A stretch of 19,569 nt of DNA from JBBDNV01 sp040877415. Lineage in GTDB: Bacteria > Planctomycetota > Planctomycetia > Pirellulales > PALSA-1355. The position numbers and the translations under genes were made by a program. Below are positions 1 through 6,779 of this stretch, piece after piece. Within the stretch, counting starts at the first letter, position 1, and each line of letters begins with the position of its first letter. The stretch lies in the NCBI GenBank assembly GCA_040877415.1, contig JBBDNV010000114.1, forward strand, positions 1 through 19,569. Reading direction: 5' to 3'. The notes under the pieces were generated by a model that saw only the letters and a list, made by a program, of their open reading frames with translations, had not been told where the DNA came from and did no database searches.

Positions 1-170
1 ACCCGGAAACCGCGCGGCGGATGCACGACGAAACGCTGCCGCAGGACACGTTCAAAAGCGCCCACTTCTGCAGCATGTGCGGACCGCAGTTCTGCTCGAT
101 GAAGATCACCGAACAGATCCGCGAAATGGCGGCCGAGAATCCGCTGCCGGCGACCGCCGAAAAAAAGTAG
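1..170 (+). CDS. thiC: Phosphomethylpyrimidine synthase ThiC, C-terminal end (partial)
   Basis: This is the last 55 codons of ThiC, the radical-SAM enzyme that rearranges aminoimidazole ribotide into hydroxymethylpyrimidine phosphate for thiamin synthesis in the cytoplasm. The gene enters from the left edge, with complete codons from base 3 and a TAG stop at 168-170. The visible part carries the ThiC tail: an RRMHDETLP stretch, then SAHFCSMCGPQFCSMKI. That contains the CxxCxxxxC arrangement that binds the 4Fe-4S cluster, followed by a KITEQIRE helix and a short variable tail ending in lysines. The family motif is unmistakable, although only the end is present. No terminator hairpin is visible between this stop and the convergent gene whose stop begins 11 bases later. 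Confidence 0.95.
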   Translation, partial: PETARRMHDETLPQDTFKSAHFCSMCGPQFCSMKITEQIREMAAENPLPATAEKK

Positions 171-180
171 CGGCGCGGCG

Positions 181-873
181 CTACCGCAGGATGTAATAGA
201 ACCAGCCGAAAACGGCCGCCAGGACGGCGGCCAGGCCGAGCATGACGATCGTCGCGGCGCGATTGACCTCGGCCGATAGAAACGGCGGCGTCGCGTGCAA
301 GTCCACGGGCGGCGGCTCATAGCCGTCCGCGAACCGATGCCCACACCATTCGCAGCGCGCCGGAAACTCGGGCGCGAACGGCTCGTCGCACGTGGGGCAG
401 ATCACCAGCGGCCGGGGGTGATCGCCGGCCGCGTCGGCGGTTTCTGCCCGCTCGTGGTCGGGCATGAAGGCTTCCGCGAATTGGGTTCCGGCCGTTTCGC
501 AGACCGGACAACTGGTGAGCCGCGGCCGGCCGCAATGCGGGCAAGAGGGCCACTCGGCATCGTCGCCGGCCTCGGCTTCCAATTGCGCCAGCTCCGGCGA
601 GGGCAGTCCCTGCTGCAATGCCCTTTCGGCCTCCAAGGCGATGCGGCGTGCTTCCAAAGCGTTTTCCTCGAGCACCACGACGCCGGGCGCGGTGTCGTAA
701 AAGCCCGGCCCGCCGGTCCCGCGCACAAACAAATCGCCGACGGCAAAGTGCACGGCGTTGAGCGTATCGTTACTGACGTAGGCGGTAATCCCGTGCTCGG
801 CCAACAGGTTTTTCAGGGCGTACGCCTGCGGGAGGTTGGCCGCCACGTAGATGACCCGGTGCGTGCCTGTCAA
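181..873 (-). CDS. DUF2007-like N-terminal domain with two zinc ribbons and a C-terminal membrane helix
   Basis: The 230-residue protein has no assigned function. Residues about 5-75 (VIYVAANLPQAYALKNLLAEHGI and onward) resemble the small DUF2007 / putative signal-transducing domain, a ferredoxin-like fold. Eight cysteines then form two CxxC...CxxC ribbons, C111/C114 with C122/C125 and C159/C162 with C174/C177, which should each bind zinc. Residues about 205-228 form one hydrophobic helix ending in FYYILR, so the protein is probably anchored with the soluble part in the cytoplasm. The start is TTG at 871-873; an AAAGG lies about 10 bases upstream and I see no in-frame ATG or GTG nearby. It converges on thiC and diverges from the hydrolase gene at 1131. 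The role is unknown; a binding or sensory function is more likely than catalysis. Confidence 0.8.
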   Translation of the reverse strand: MTGTHRVIYVAANLPQAYALKNLLAEHGITAYVSNDTLNAVHFAVGDLFVRGTGGPGFYDTAPGVVVLEENALEARRIALEAERALQQGLPSPELAQLEAEAGDDAEWPSCPHCGRPRLTSCPVCETAGTQFAEAFMPDHERAETADAAGDHPRPLVICPTCDEPFAPEFPARCEWCGHRFADGYEPPPVDLHATPPFLSAEVNRAATIVMLGLAAVLAAVFGWFYYILR

Positions 874-1079
874 TTCTGAATGCCTTTCGGGTCAGGAGGG
901 GGGATCGATCGATCGGCCCCAATTCGCCCTCGACACTGGAAATCGCGATGCCTTGCGCCTATTCTGGACGGGTGTTCGAGCACCGGACAAGGCCTGATGG
1001 CGGGTCAGGCCAGCGGTGTTTCGCGGCCGCCGGCGACTTAGTCGGGCCGAATCGGTAGGTTTCGTCCGGCCGTTGCTAG

Positions 1080-1085
1080 TATACT
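1080..1085 (+). promoter_or_regulatory. Possible -10 element upstream of the secreted hydrolase
   Basis: The hexamer TATACT matches five of six bases of the sigma70 -10 consensus. It lies about 45 bases before the ATG at 1131, inside the 257-base divergent spacer. I see no convincing -35 at the usual spacing; the closest T-rich match, near 1061, is only about 13 bases away. This is a tentative call. Confidence 0.3.
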
Positions 1086-1130
1086 GCGACGGAGTAAGGT
1101 CCCAAAAGAGCGGGTTACCCGCTTGGCGCC

Positions 1131-3344
1131 ATGTTGTGCGACATCGGTATTCACGTGCGACACACCGCGACGTTTTTTGTTTGCTTGTTGCTCGCGGCTC
1201 TCGAAAGCGCCTCGGCTGACGTGCCCCGCGTTCTGCCGGAAGGCCAGGTGCCGCAGGATAAGCGGCTGGGCAAACTCAACGACCTCGACGGATACTTCCC
1301 GTTCACGCCCGCGGAAACCAAGGAAGCATGGGCCAAGCGGGCCGAACCGGTGCGGCGTCGCATTCTGGTGGCTACCGGCACGTGGCCGATGCCTGGCCGC
1401 ACTGCGCCGAATGCCGTGGTTCACGGCAAGGTCGATCGCGACAACTATACGGTGGAGCGCGTGTTTCTGGAGAGTTATCCGGGACATTTCGTCACTGGCA
1501 GCTTGTACCGGCCCAAGGGCAAAAGCGGCAAATTGCCGGCCGTATTGTGCCCGCACGGACATTGGGCGGGCGGACGCTTCACCGACGCGGGAGTCGACGC
1601 GGCGCGCAAAGAGATCGTCGCCGGGGCCGAGCGGTTCGAGAATTCCGGACGCTCACCGTTGCAAGCCCGCTCGGTTCAATTAGCGCGGATGGGCTGCGTG
1701 GTGTTTCACTACGACATGCTGGGCTATGCCGACAGCGTGCAGATTTCGTTTGAGCTGGCGCATCGCTTCGCCAAGCAGCGCCCCGAATTCGACACGCCGG
1801 AAAACTGGGGCTTCTTCAGCACGCAGGCCGAGCTGCGCCAGCAGAGCGTGATGGGCCTGCAAACGTACAACTCGATCCGCGCGCTGGACTGGTTGAGCGA
1901 GCTGCCGGACGTCGACCCGAATCGGATCGGGGTCACCGGCGCCAGCGGCGGCGGCACGCAGACGTTCATTCTCGCGGCGATTGACGAGCGCGTCACCGCG
2001 GCCTTTCCGGCCGTCATGGTCTCGACGGCGATGCAAGGGGGGTGCACGTGCGAGAACTGCTGCCACCTTCGCGTTGGAACGGGCAATATCGAGTTCGCGG
2101 CGTTGATGGCCCCGCGGCCCTTGGGCATGACCGGCGCCAACGACTGGACCAAGGAGCTGGACACCAAGGGGTTGCCCGAGTTGAAACAGCATTACAAGGT
2201 GCTGGGCGTGCCCGACCTGGTGATGGGCAAGGTCCTGACGCAATTCGGGCACAACTACAATTTCGTCAGCCGCGAGGTGATGTATCACTTTTTCAACAAG
2301 CACTTGGGTTTGGGCTTGAGCGAGCCGATCATCGAGGAAGATTTTGAGCTGCTCTCCGTGCCCGAAATGACCGTCTGGGACGAGAGTCATCCCAAGCCGC
2401 CGGACGGCGGCGACTACGAGCGCTCGCTCGTGAAATACATGACCGAGGAGTCCGACCGGCAGATCGCGGCCCTGACGCCCAGCGATTCGACCTCGCTGGC
2501 GCGCTTTCGCGAAATCGTCGGGGGCGGCGTCGACGTGCTGATCGGCCGCTCATTGGTGCCCAAGGAGGACTTGGAATACAAACCGGCCGGCGAGGATTCC
2601 CAGCCCGAATACACGCGGCGTTTCGGTCTGCTCTTGAACAAGCCGCGCGAGGAAGCGCTGCCGGTCGTCATTCTCCAGCCCAAGACGTGGAACAAGCGGG
2701 TCGTGATCTGGGTACACGAGTCGGGTAAGGCGGGTCTATTCGTCGACGGAAAGCCGGCGCCGGCCGTCGAGGGGTTGCTGAAATCCGGCAGCGCCGTCGT
2801 CGGGGCCGACCTGGTGTACCAGGGCGAGTTTCTCGCCGACGGCAAGCCGCTCGAAGCGGCCCGCCGGGTCGACAATCCGCGCGAGTTTGCCGGCTACACG
2901 CTGGGGTACAATCCGTCGCTGTTTGCCCAGCGCGTGCACGACGTGCTCACGCTGGTGTCGTTCTGCCAATCGTTTGCCGACGAAAAACCGCAAGTCGACC
3001 TGATTGGTTTTGGCGTCGCCGGCGCCTGGGTGGCCGCGGCCAGAGCCCAGGCCGGCGGGGCCGTGGCTCGCTCGGCGATCGACACCGACGGATTTCGCTT
3101 TGCCAAGTTGCGCTCGGCGAGCGACGTCAATTTCCTGGCCGGCGGAGCCAAGTATGGAGATGTGCCGGGGATGCTGGCGCTTGCCGCCCCCGGCGAATTG
3201 TGGTTGGCCGGCGAACAGCCGACGCCGCCCGGACTGGTGAGCGCCGCTTATACGGCCGCCGGCGCCATTGGCCAGCTTGTGGCATACGGCGGACCGCCGG
3301 AAGAACGGATGAACGAGGCGGTCAAGTGGCTGGCGCGGCCCTGA
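1131..3344 (+). CDS. Secreted acetyl-xylan-esterase-like tandem alpha/beta-hydrolase protein
   Basis: The 737-residue protein is probably exported: residues 1-29 (hydrophobic core TFFVCLLLAAL, ending SASA) look like a signal peptide. Residues about 110-400 form an alpha/beta-hydrolase domain of the dienelactone-hydrolase / acetyl xylan esterase type. The nucleophile elbow is GASGGG with Ser272, the likely catalytic histidine is H374 in FGHNYN, and an acidic residue lies in the APRPLGMTGANDWTKELD region. A cysteine-rich CTCENCC motif sits between them. Residues about 430-737 look like a second, divergent hydrolase fold. Its elbow, GFGVAG (626-631), has Gly628 where serine is expected, so that half is probably non-catalytic. 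The likely role is hydrolysis of acetyl or other esters on polysaccharides; the substrate cannot be read from the sequence. The gene stands alone, with a possible -10 element upstream. Confidence 0.85.
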   Translation: MLCDIGIHVRHTATFFVCLLLAALESASADVPRVLPEGQVPQDKRLGKLNDLDGYFPFTPAETKEAWAKRAEPVRRRILVATGTWPMPGRTAPNAVVHGKVDRDNYTVERVFLESYPGHFVTGSLYRPKGKSGKLPAVLCPHGHWAGGRFTDAGVDAARKEIVAGAERFENSGRSPLQARSVQLARMGCVVFHYDMLGYADSVQISFELAHRFAKQRPEFDTPENWGFFSTQAELRQQSVMGLQTYNSIRALDWLSELPDVDPNRIGVTGASGGGTQTFILAAIDERVTAAFPAVMVSTAMQGGCTCENCCHLRVGTGNIEFAALMAPRPLGMTGANDWTKELDTKGLPELKQHYKVLGVPDLVMGKVLTQFGHNYNFVSREVMYHFFNKHLGLGLSEPIIEEDFELLSVPEMTVWDESHPKPPDGGDYERSLVKYMTEESDRQIAALTPSDSTSLARFREIVGGGVDVLIGRSLVPKEDLEYKPAGEDSQPEYTRRFGLLLNKPREEALPVVILQPKTWNKRVVIWVHESGKAGLFVDGKPAPAVEGLLKSGSAVVGADLVYQGEFLADGKPLEAARRVDNPREFAGYTLGYNPSLFAQRVHDVLTLVSFCQSFADEKPQVDLIGFGVAGAWVAAARAQAGGAVARSAIDTDGFRFAKLRSASDVNFLAGGAKYGDVPGMLALAAPGELWLAGEQPTPPGLVSAAYTAAGAIGQLVAYGGPPEERMNEAVKWLARP

Positions 3345-3386
3345 CTGGGGGCCAAGCGCCCCGGATGTTGCGTCCGGTGGCCGCGT

Positions 3387-3584
3387 CTATGGTTGCCGAA
3401 GCTTGCGCTCGATGCGCCAACTGCGACTCGCGTTGGGAGCCGCCGTGTGCATCCATTGGGCCACGAGACGCTCCAGCTCGTCATCCATCCACCGGTCGAA
3501 CGCCGCAAAGGATCGGAATTCCTTGGCGATTTGAGCGGGGTCCCGTTTGCGAGACGGCGGGCTGGGCAGGAAGTCGTGCATCAT
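3387..3584 (-). CDS. Small conserved-looking hypothetical protein (65 aa)
   Basis: This is a short gene whose product I do not recognise. The protein is charged and helix-rich: a proline-rich start (HDFLPSPPSRKRDP), then a probable amphipathic helix (AQIAKEFRSFAAFDRWMDDELERLVAQW), then a basic tail. There is no signal peptide or membrane segment. A strong ribosome binding site (AGGAGAGG on the minus strand, 3593-3600) is 8 bases from the ATG at 3582-3584, which is the best reason to call it real. A second ATG follows directly. It lies downstream of, and convergent to, the large hydrolase gene. An overlapping frame at 3248-3508 has less protein-like composition and was not called. Confidence 0.6.
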   Translation of the reverse strand: MMHDFLPSPPSRKRDPAQIAKEFRSFAAFDRWMDDELERLVAQWMHTAAPNASRSWRIERKLRQP

Positions 3585-4023
3585 GGTCGTTGCCTCTCCT
3601 CGGGCGTGTGCCTGAATTCGCTGGGCTATACACGATTCGCTCGCCCGAGACGCTTATTGCAAAACCCGGTCCAATCCGGCGCGGGCGCGGCAGTGACGGC
3701 TGCTCCTAATACGGGACAAGGGGAATTGTGGTTCGGGTTCGCGCGAAGTTGGCAGTTGGGCCGTCCGCGGCGGATTTTCGCCGGCGGTTTTTCACTTGCT
3801 GGCGTCTGACTCGCTCCAGGGGTCTGTTACGCCCGGCACAATCTCGTCGCAAGCCCCGTGATGCGAAAAGCAAACCGGCGGCGGGGCGGACGATGAAAGT
3901 TTTCGACTCGGCAGGCGCAAAATAAAGGCATCGAGCCGGCCCATGGCTCGATGCCTGTCGAAACCGGGCCCGTTGTGGCCGATGCCGGCCCGGGGCCTGG
4001 TTCCCTTATGCCGAAACGTCCGA
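3585..4023. other. Intergenic region, no supported gene
   Basis: About 440 bases lie between the start of the small gene and the end of the EF-hand gene. Short open frames on the plus strand are arginine- and proline-rich with no ribosome binding site or family resemblance. The supported content is the intrinsic terminator at its right side and, at the left edge, the Shine-Dalgarno of the small gene. The promoter of that gene should also lie here but I could not identify it. Confidence 0.6.
3920..3955 (-). terminator. Intrinsic terminator of the EF-hand gene
   Basis: A perfect 11-bp inverted repeat (GGCATCGAGCC at 3927-3937, GGCTCGATGCC at 3945-3955) encloses a 7-base loop. On the minus strand the hairpin is followed at once by TTTATTTT (3919-3926). 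It begins about 70 bases after the stop codon of the EF-hand gene, as expected for a Rho-independent terminator of that transcript. It is the only textbook intrinsic terminator I found in the window. Confidence 0.85.
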
Positions 4024-4986
4024 TTACTGCTTCTTCTGTTTCGTGTTCCGCGCGGCGCCGGCCAACACTTCGCGCGCGGTTACGGTGCCGTCGCCGTCCT
4101 GGTCCAGCTTGCGAATGGCGTCAGCCGCGGCGGCGATCTCGGTGCTCGTGAGCTCGCCGTCGTGATCGGCGTCAATGGCGCCAAACAAGCCGGGGGGCAT
4201 GGGGCGGTCAGGGGCGGCATTGTTCTTGCGCTTTGCGTCGGCATCTCCCGGTCCACCGCCGGGCCTGCGTTTGCCGAAGACGGCCGTGAACTCCTCGCGC
4301 GACAGACTCTCGTCGCCGTTTTTATCGCCCCGCTCGATCAGCCGCTCGAGCATTTGCCTGCGCTCTTCGGGCAGCTCGTCGGCGGTCAGTTTTTCGTCGG
4401 CGTTTCGATCCAGGCGCTTGAAAAGGTGGCTGCCGTCTCGATCGGCTTCGGGCCGCTTGCCCTTGGCGCCCGGCTTTTTGGGATCGCCGAGCGGCGCAGC
4501 CGCGGCGAATTCCCGACGCGTCACCGCGCCGTCTCCGTCTTTGTCGGCCCGCGCGAGCAACTTTTGAAACCTCTCACGTCCCGGCTCGGGCACTTCGTCG
4601 AGCGCGACTTTGCCGTCGCCGTTCGCGTCGAGCCGCTCAAACAGTCGGGCGGGCCCGGGACGTCCATCGCGCCCCTCGGGATTCGATCGTTCTGACCCTG
4701 GCGGCTCCGAGGGCGAGAGAGCCTGCTGCCGGCCGCCGGCCAGCCCGGCGGCGAATTCCTCCGCGTTCAGCTTTCCGTCGTTGTTTTGGTCCCCGATTCG
4801 CACCAGCCGGTCGAACAGCGATCTTCGGTCGTCGGGAATCTCGTCGGTCGCCAATTGACCGTCTTTGTTCGTGTCCAGTTGCGTAAACAGGGCACCGGCG
4901 TCCGGCGCGTCGGACGAGGGCTCATCTGCCACAGCGGGCAACGCCAGCAAGGCCAAAGCTGCCAAAGTTACAGATGGTTTGATCAC
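4024..4986 (-). CDS. Secreted protein with eight EF-hand calcium-binding loops
   Basis: The 320-residue protein starts with a signal peptide (about residues 1-20, core LAALALLALPAVA). Eight 12-residue EF-hand loops follow, in four pairs: D38-E49, D66-E77, D120-E131, D148-E159, D193-E204, D221-E232, D272-E283 and D295-E306. Most carry the DxNxDG...E pattern of calcium ligands. Loops five and six have Glu at position 6 in place of the usual glycine, which may weaken binding. The first three pairs repeat a shared unit ending RGDKNGD..LSREEF-like; the fourth has a shorter linker. Linkers are rich in Pro, Gly, Lys and Asp. It probably binds calcium outside the cytoplasm, as a structural or buffering protein; the partner is unknown. 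The start is GTG at 4984-4986 with GGGAG about 9 bases upstream. The gene ends at a clear hairpin terminator. Confidence 0.9.
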   Translation of the reverse strand: MIKPSVTLAALALLALPAVADEPSSDAPDAGALFTQLDTNKDGQLATDEIPDDRRSLFDRLVRIGDQNNDGKLNAEEFAAGLAGGRQQALSPSEPPGSERSNPEGRDGRPGPARLFERLDANGDGKVALDEVPEPGRERFQKLLARADKDGDGAVTRREFAAAAPLGDPKKPGAKGKRPEADRDGSHLFKRLDRNADEKLTADELPEERRQMLERLIERGDKNGDESLSREEFTAVFGKRRPGGGPGDADAKRKNNAAPDRPMPPGLFGAIDADHDGELTSTEIAAAADAIRKLDQDGDGTVTAREVLAGAARNTKQKKQ

Positions 4987-5240
4987 GGTGGTTCTCCCTT
5001 GCCGGCAGTATTCCGACGATGGCAGATGATTGCAATGGGCTCGTGCGGTAGGTTCCCAGTTAATGGAACCGCCCGGAATGACGGGAGTTTCGGCCGGGGC
5101 GCGCGGAAATCTGCGAATTGCTTAACCTGAGCATGTTTCCTGAGGCCCTACCAGCCGGGAGGGGCCGTGCCTGCGGGCACCTTGGTGCCAGCGATCGGAT
5201 GATGGCGCCGAAGTACCGTGTACCGGCCCACGATTCGGCC

Positions 5241-5269
5241 TTGTCGGCCTCAAAAGGGGCTTCTATAAT
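5241..5269 (+). promoter_or_regulatory. Near-consensus sigma70-type promoter without an adjacent gene
   Basis: TTGTCG (5241-5246, four of six consensus bases) is separated by exactly 17 bases from a perfect TATAAT (5264-5269). Transcription would begin near 5276, some 565 bases before the first plus-strand gene (flgM at 5841). It therefore either drives a non-coding RNA or gives flgM a very long leader. The match rests on two hexamers in GC-rich DNA, where a chance TATAAT is uncommon but possible. Confidence 0.5.
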
Positions 5270-5816
5270 CCGCGGCCTAAAAAACGAGACCATTTGCGGC
5301 GCGATGCAGTCACCGGATGCGCGGGGCCGCGCCTGAGGCGAAAAGGCAACGTGCGGCAAATCGTCGGCGCCCCAGATGAGCCGGCGAGACAAAAATCAAA
5401 GCTTCGAGGGCGCTTTTGTTCGCGCCTTCCGCTACAGTTCGTACAGGCGCCAGCGGTACCGACGATAAGCAGATGGAGGACTTGAAGTTTGGTTCAATGG
5501 CCGGCAGCCGCCAGGTCGATACATAAGGTGCTCACTTCCGCGCTCGCGAAGTCGACTCCCTGACATGGATTGCGACGCCGGCAAGCAGACGAGCAACGGA
5601 TATCGACAGCAGTAGCGTGCCGATTCCACGAGGTTCGTCGGACCCCCATCAACTTATTCGCAGGCTCTTTCGAGCCGGGTCAAGACGAACAAGCGAATCG
5701 GAGCTGCCCGAAAGCAAGCCGTTGCGATCGACCGGCCATTTCCAGTAATCCAGTTCGTTCGGCAAGTGCTAATTCGCCGTTCAGGCGGGCTTTCTGTCCG
5801 CGCCTGCGCGAGGTAG

Positions 5817-5833
5817 TATAGTTGCCAGGGGAG
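5817..5833 (+). promoter_or_regulatory. TATAGT box and Shine-Dalgarno directly before flgM
   Basis: TATAGT (5817-5822) resembles a -10 element and AGGGGAG (5827-5833) is a strong ribosome binding site, 7 bases before the ATG. If the TATAGT is used, transcription would start at or inside the ribosome binding site. So either it is not the real promoter, or the message has an extremely short leader. The ribosome binding site is secure; the promoter is not. Confidence 0.45.
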
Positions 5834-5840
5834 AAGAAAA

Positions 5841-6119
5841 ATGCAGATTCACGGCCCTTCGCAGATTCACGGCGCGCAACCGATTCATGGTCCGCACACG
5901 ACGCGCGCGATCGAACCTTCCACGTCGCCCGGTACGGCGGGCGTCGGCGACCGCTTGGATATTTCCGAAGCCGGCCAGATTGCCGGCCGGCTGGCCGAAA
6001 TCCCCGACATCCGCTCCGAGCGCGTCGAAGAGCTTCGCGCGGCCATTCTGGACGGCACGTACGAGACCCAGGACAAGCTCAGCACGGCCGTCGACCGGCT
6101 GCTGGACGAAATTGCCTAG
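5841..6119 (+). CDS. flgM: FlgM-like anti-sigma-28 factor
   Basis: The 92-residue protein matches the FlgM family, which binds the flagellar sigma factor FliA and holds it inactive until the hook-basal body is complete and FlgM is exported. The conserved C-terminal region is residues about 40-92. It starts with DISEAGQIAGRLAEIPDIR, continues with RVEELRAAILDGTYET, and ends with AVDRLLDEIA; these helices contact the sigma factor. The N-terminal 20 residues repeat an IHG motif three times (QIHGPS, QIHGAQ, PIHGPH) and should be disordered. A strong ribosome binding site sets the start. It is not next to other flagellar genes; its downstream neighbour on the same strand is a fur-like gene 148 bases away. 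Family assignment is from the C-terminal motif and size; the sigma target is inferred. Confidence 0.85.
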   Translation: MQIHGPSQIHGAQPIHGPHTTRAIEPSTSPGTAGVGDRLDISEAGQIAGRLAEIPDIRSERVEELRAAILDGTYETQDKLSTAVDRLLDEIA

Positions 6120-6161
6120 CCCCGCCGCCAGGGACGGCGCTTGCATTAGCGGTCGCACCAT

Positions 6162-6182
6162 CTACAATCAATAATCATTCTT
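6162..6182. promoter_or_regulatory. A/T-rich island upstream of fur, possible operator
   Basis: An A/T-rich stretch (CAATCAATAATCATTCTT within it) stands out in GC-rich surroundings 85-105 bases before the fur-like start. It contains ATAATCATT, which resembles part of the classical Fur-box motif, but it is not a good palindrome. It could hold the promoter and an autoregulatory site. This is a weak call. Confidence 0.25.
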
Positions 6183-6267
6183 GGTTGCGCTGCGCGGCAT
6201 TCGCAAGGGGATCGCGCCCGCGGCGTGTGGATCTCGTGCACGGACTGCGGCCGCCCTCCTGTCTGCC

Positions 6268-6768
6268 ATGGCTCAAGATTTCTCTTTGGGTACGGTTGAG
6301 GTCGCGCTCTCGCCGCGTGAGCGGTTCGAAGAGTTTCTGCAGAGCAAAGGCAAACGCATCACGCAGCAGCGGCGGATCATCGTCGACGAAGTGTTTAAAC
6401 GCCACGACCACTTCGACGCCGAAGACCTCATCGCGCATCTGGGCGGCGTTGCCGCCCGACGCCGCGCGAGCCGTCCGACCGTGTATCGCACGCTCAGCGA
6501 GCTGGTCGACGCCGGACTGCTGCGGAGCATGACCCTCGGCGGGCGAACCGTCTATGAGCACGACTACGGCTATCCGCAGCACGACCACCTGTACTGCCAG
6601 AAGTGCCACAAGCTGATCGAATTCAAAAGCGACGAGGTGGCCCAGATCGGCGAAGCGCTCGAGCGGGAGTACCAGTTTCGCGTCACCGGGCATCGGCTGA
6701 TCTTTACCGGTCTGTGTGCCGATTGCCGAGTGCAAAAGCGACCCACGCGCAAGCTGGACCTGGTGTAA
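6268..6768 (+). CDS. Fur-family metal-responsive transcriptional regulator
   Basis: The 166-residue protein has the Fur layout. The N-terminal winged helix covers about residues 17-92, with the recognition segment RRASRPTVYRTLSELVDAGLL. A dimerisation and metal domain follows. Likely metal ligands include E97, H105 and H107 (QHDHLYC), with H46/H48 as further candidates. C110/C113 and C150/C153 form the two CxxC pairs of the structural zinc site. The family represses iron or other metal genes with the metal bound, or peroxide-defence genes (PerR subgroup); I cannot assign the subgroup. I chose ATG 6268 because the Fur-like sequence begins soon after it; an upstream in-frame TTG at 6181 would add 29 unlikely residues. 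No clear ribosome binding site precedes 6268. The gene converges on purB, 11 bases apart. Confidence 0.9.
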   Translation: MAQDFSLGTVEVALSPRERFEEFLQSKGKRITQQRRIIVDEVFKRHDHFDAEDLIAHLGGVAARRRASRPTVYRTLSELVDAGLLRSMTLGGRTVYEHDYGYPQHDHLYCQKCHKLIEFKSDEVAQIGEALEREYQFRVTGHRLIFTGLCADCRVQKRPTRKLDLV

Positions 6769-6779
6769 GATCGCAGAAA

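Larger units (their letters stand above)
4987..5840. other. Long gene-free region with an orphan promoter and small hairpins
   Basis: Some 850 bases lie between the EF-hand gene and flgM. The open frames here are short, low in hydrophobic cores, rich in Arg/Pro/Ser, and lack ribosome binding sites, so I call none. The region contains a good promoter (5241-5269) and GC-rich inverted repeats: GGCCC/GGGCC around 5142-5164, GTGCC/GGCAC around 5167-5180, GGCACC-TT-GGTGCC just after, GCGCGG/CCGCGC near 5320-5333, and a 7-bp stem at 5407-5413/5422-5428. I see no tRNA cloverleaf and no known RNA family. It may be a non-coding RNA locus, a long flgM leader, or gene remnants. Confidence 0.5.

Noticed and set aside
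903..916. Tandem GATC palindrome in the divergent spacer
   Set aside because: It is only a short self-complementary run with no second copy or gene context to suggest a binding site.
3248..3508. Minus-strand open frame at the end of the hydrolase gene
   Set aside because: It overlaps both the hydrolase gene and the better-supported small gene at 3387-3584, and lacks a good ribosome binding site.
5822..6532. A plus-strand open frame overlapping flgM and fur
   Set aside because: It is out of frame with both, has an Arg/Ala/Pro-rich translation, and both overlapped genes have clear family matches.
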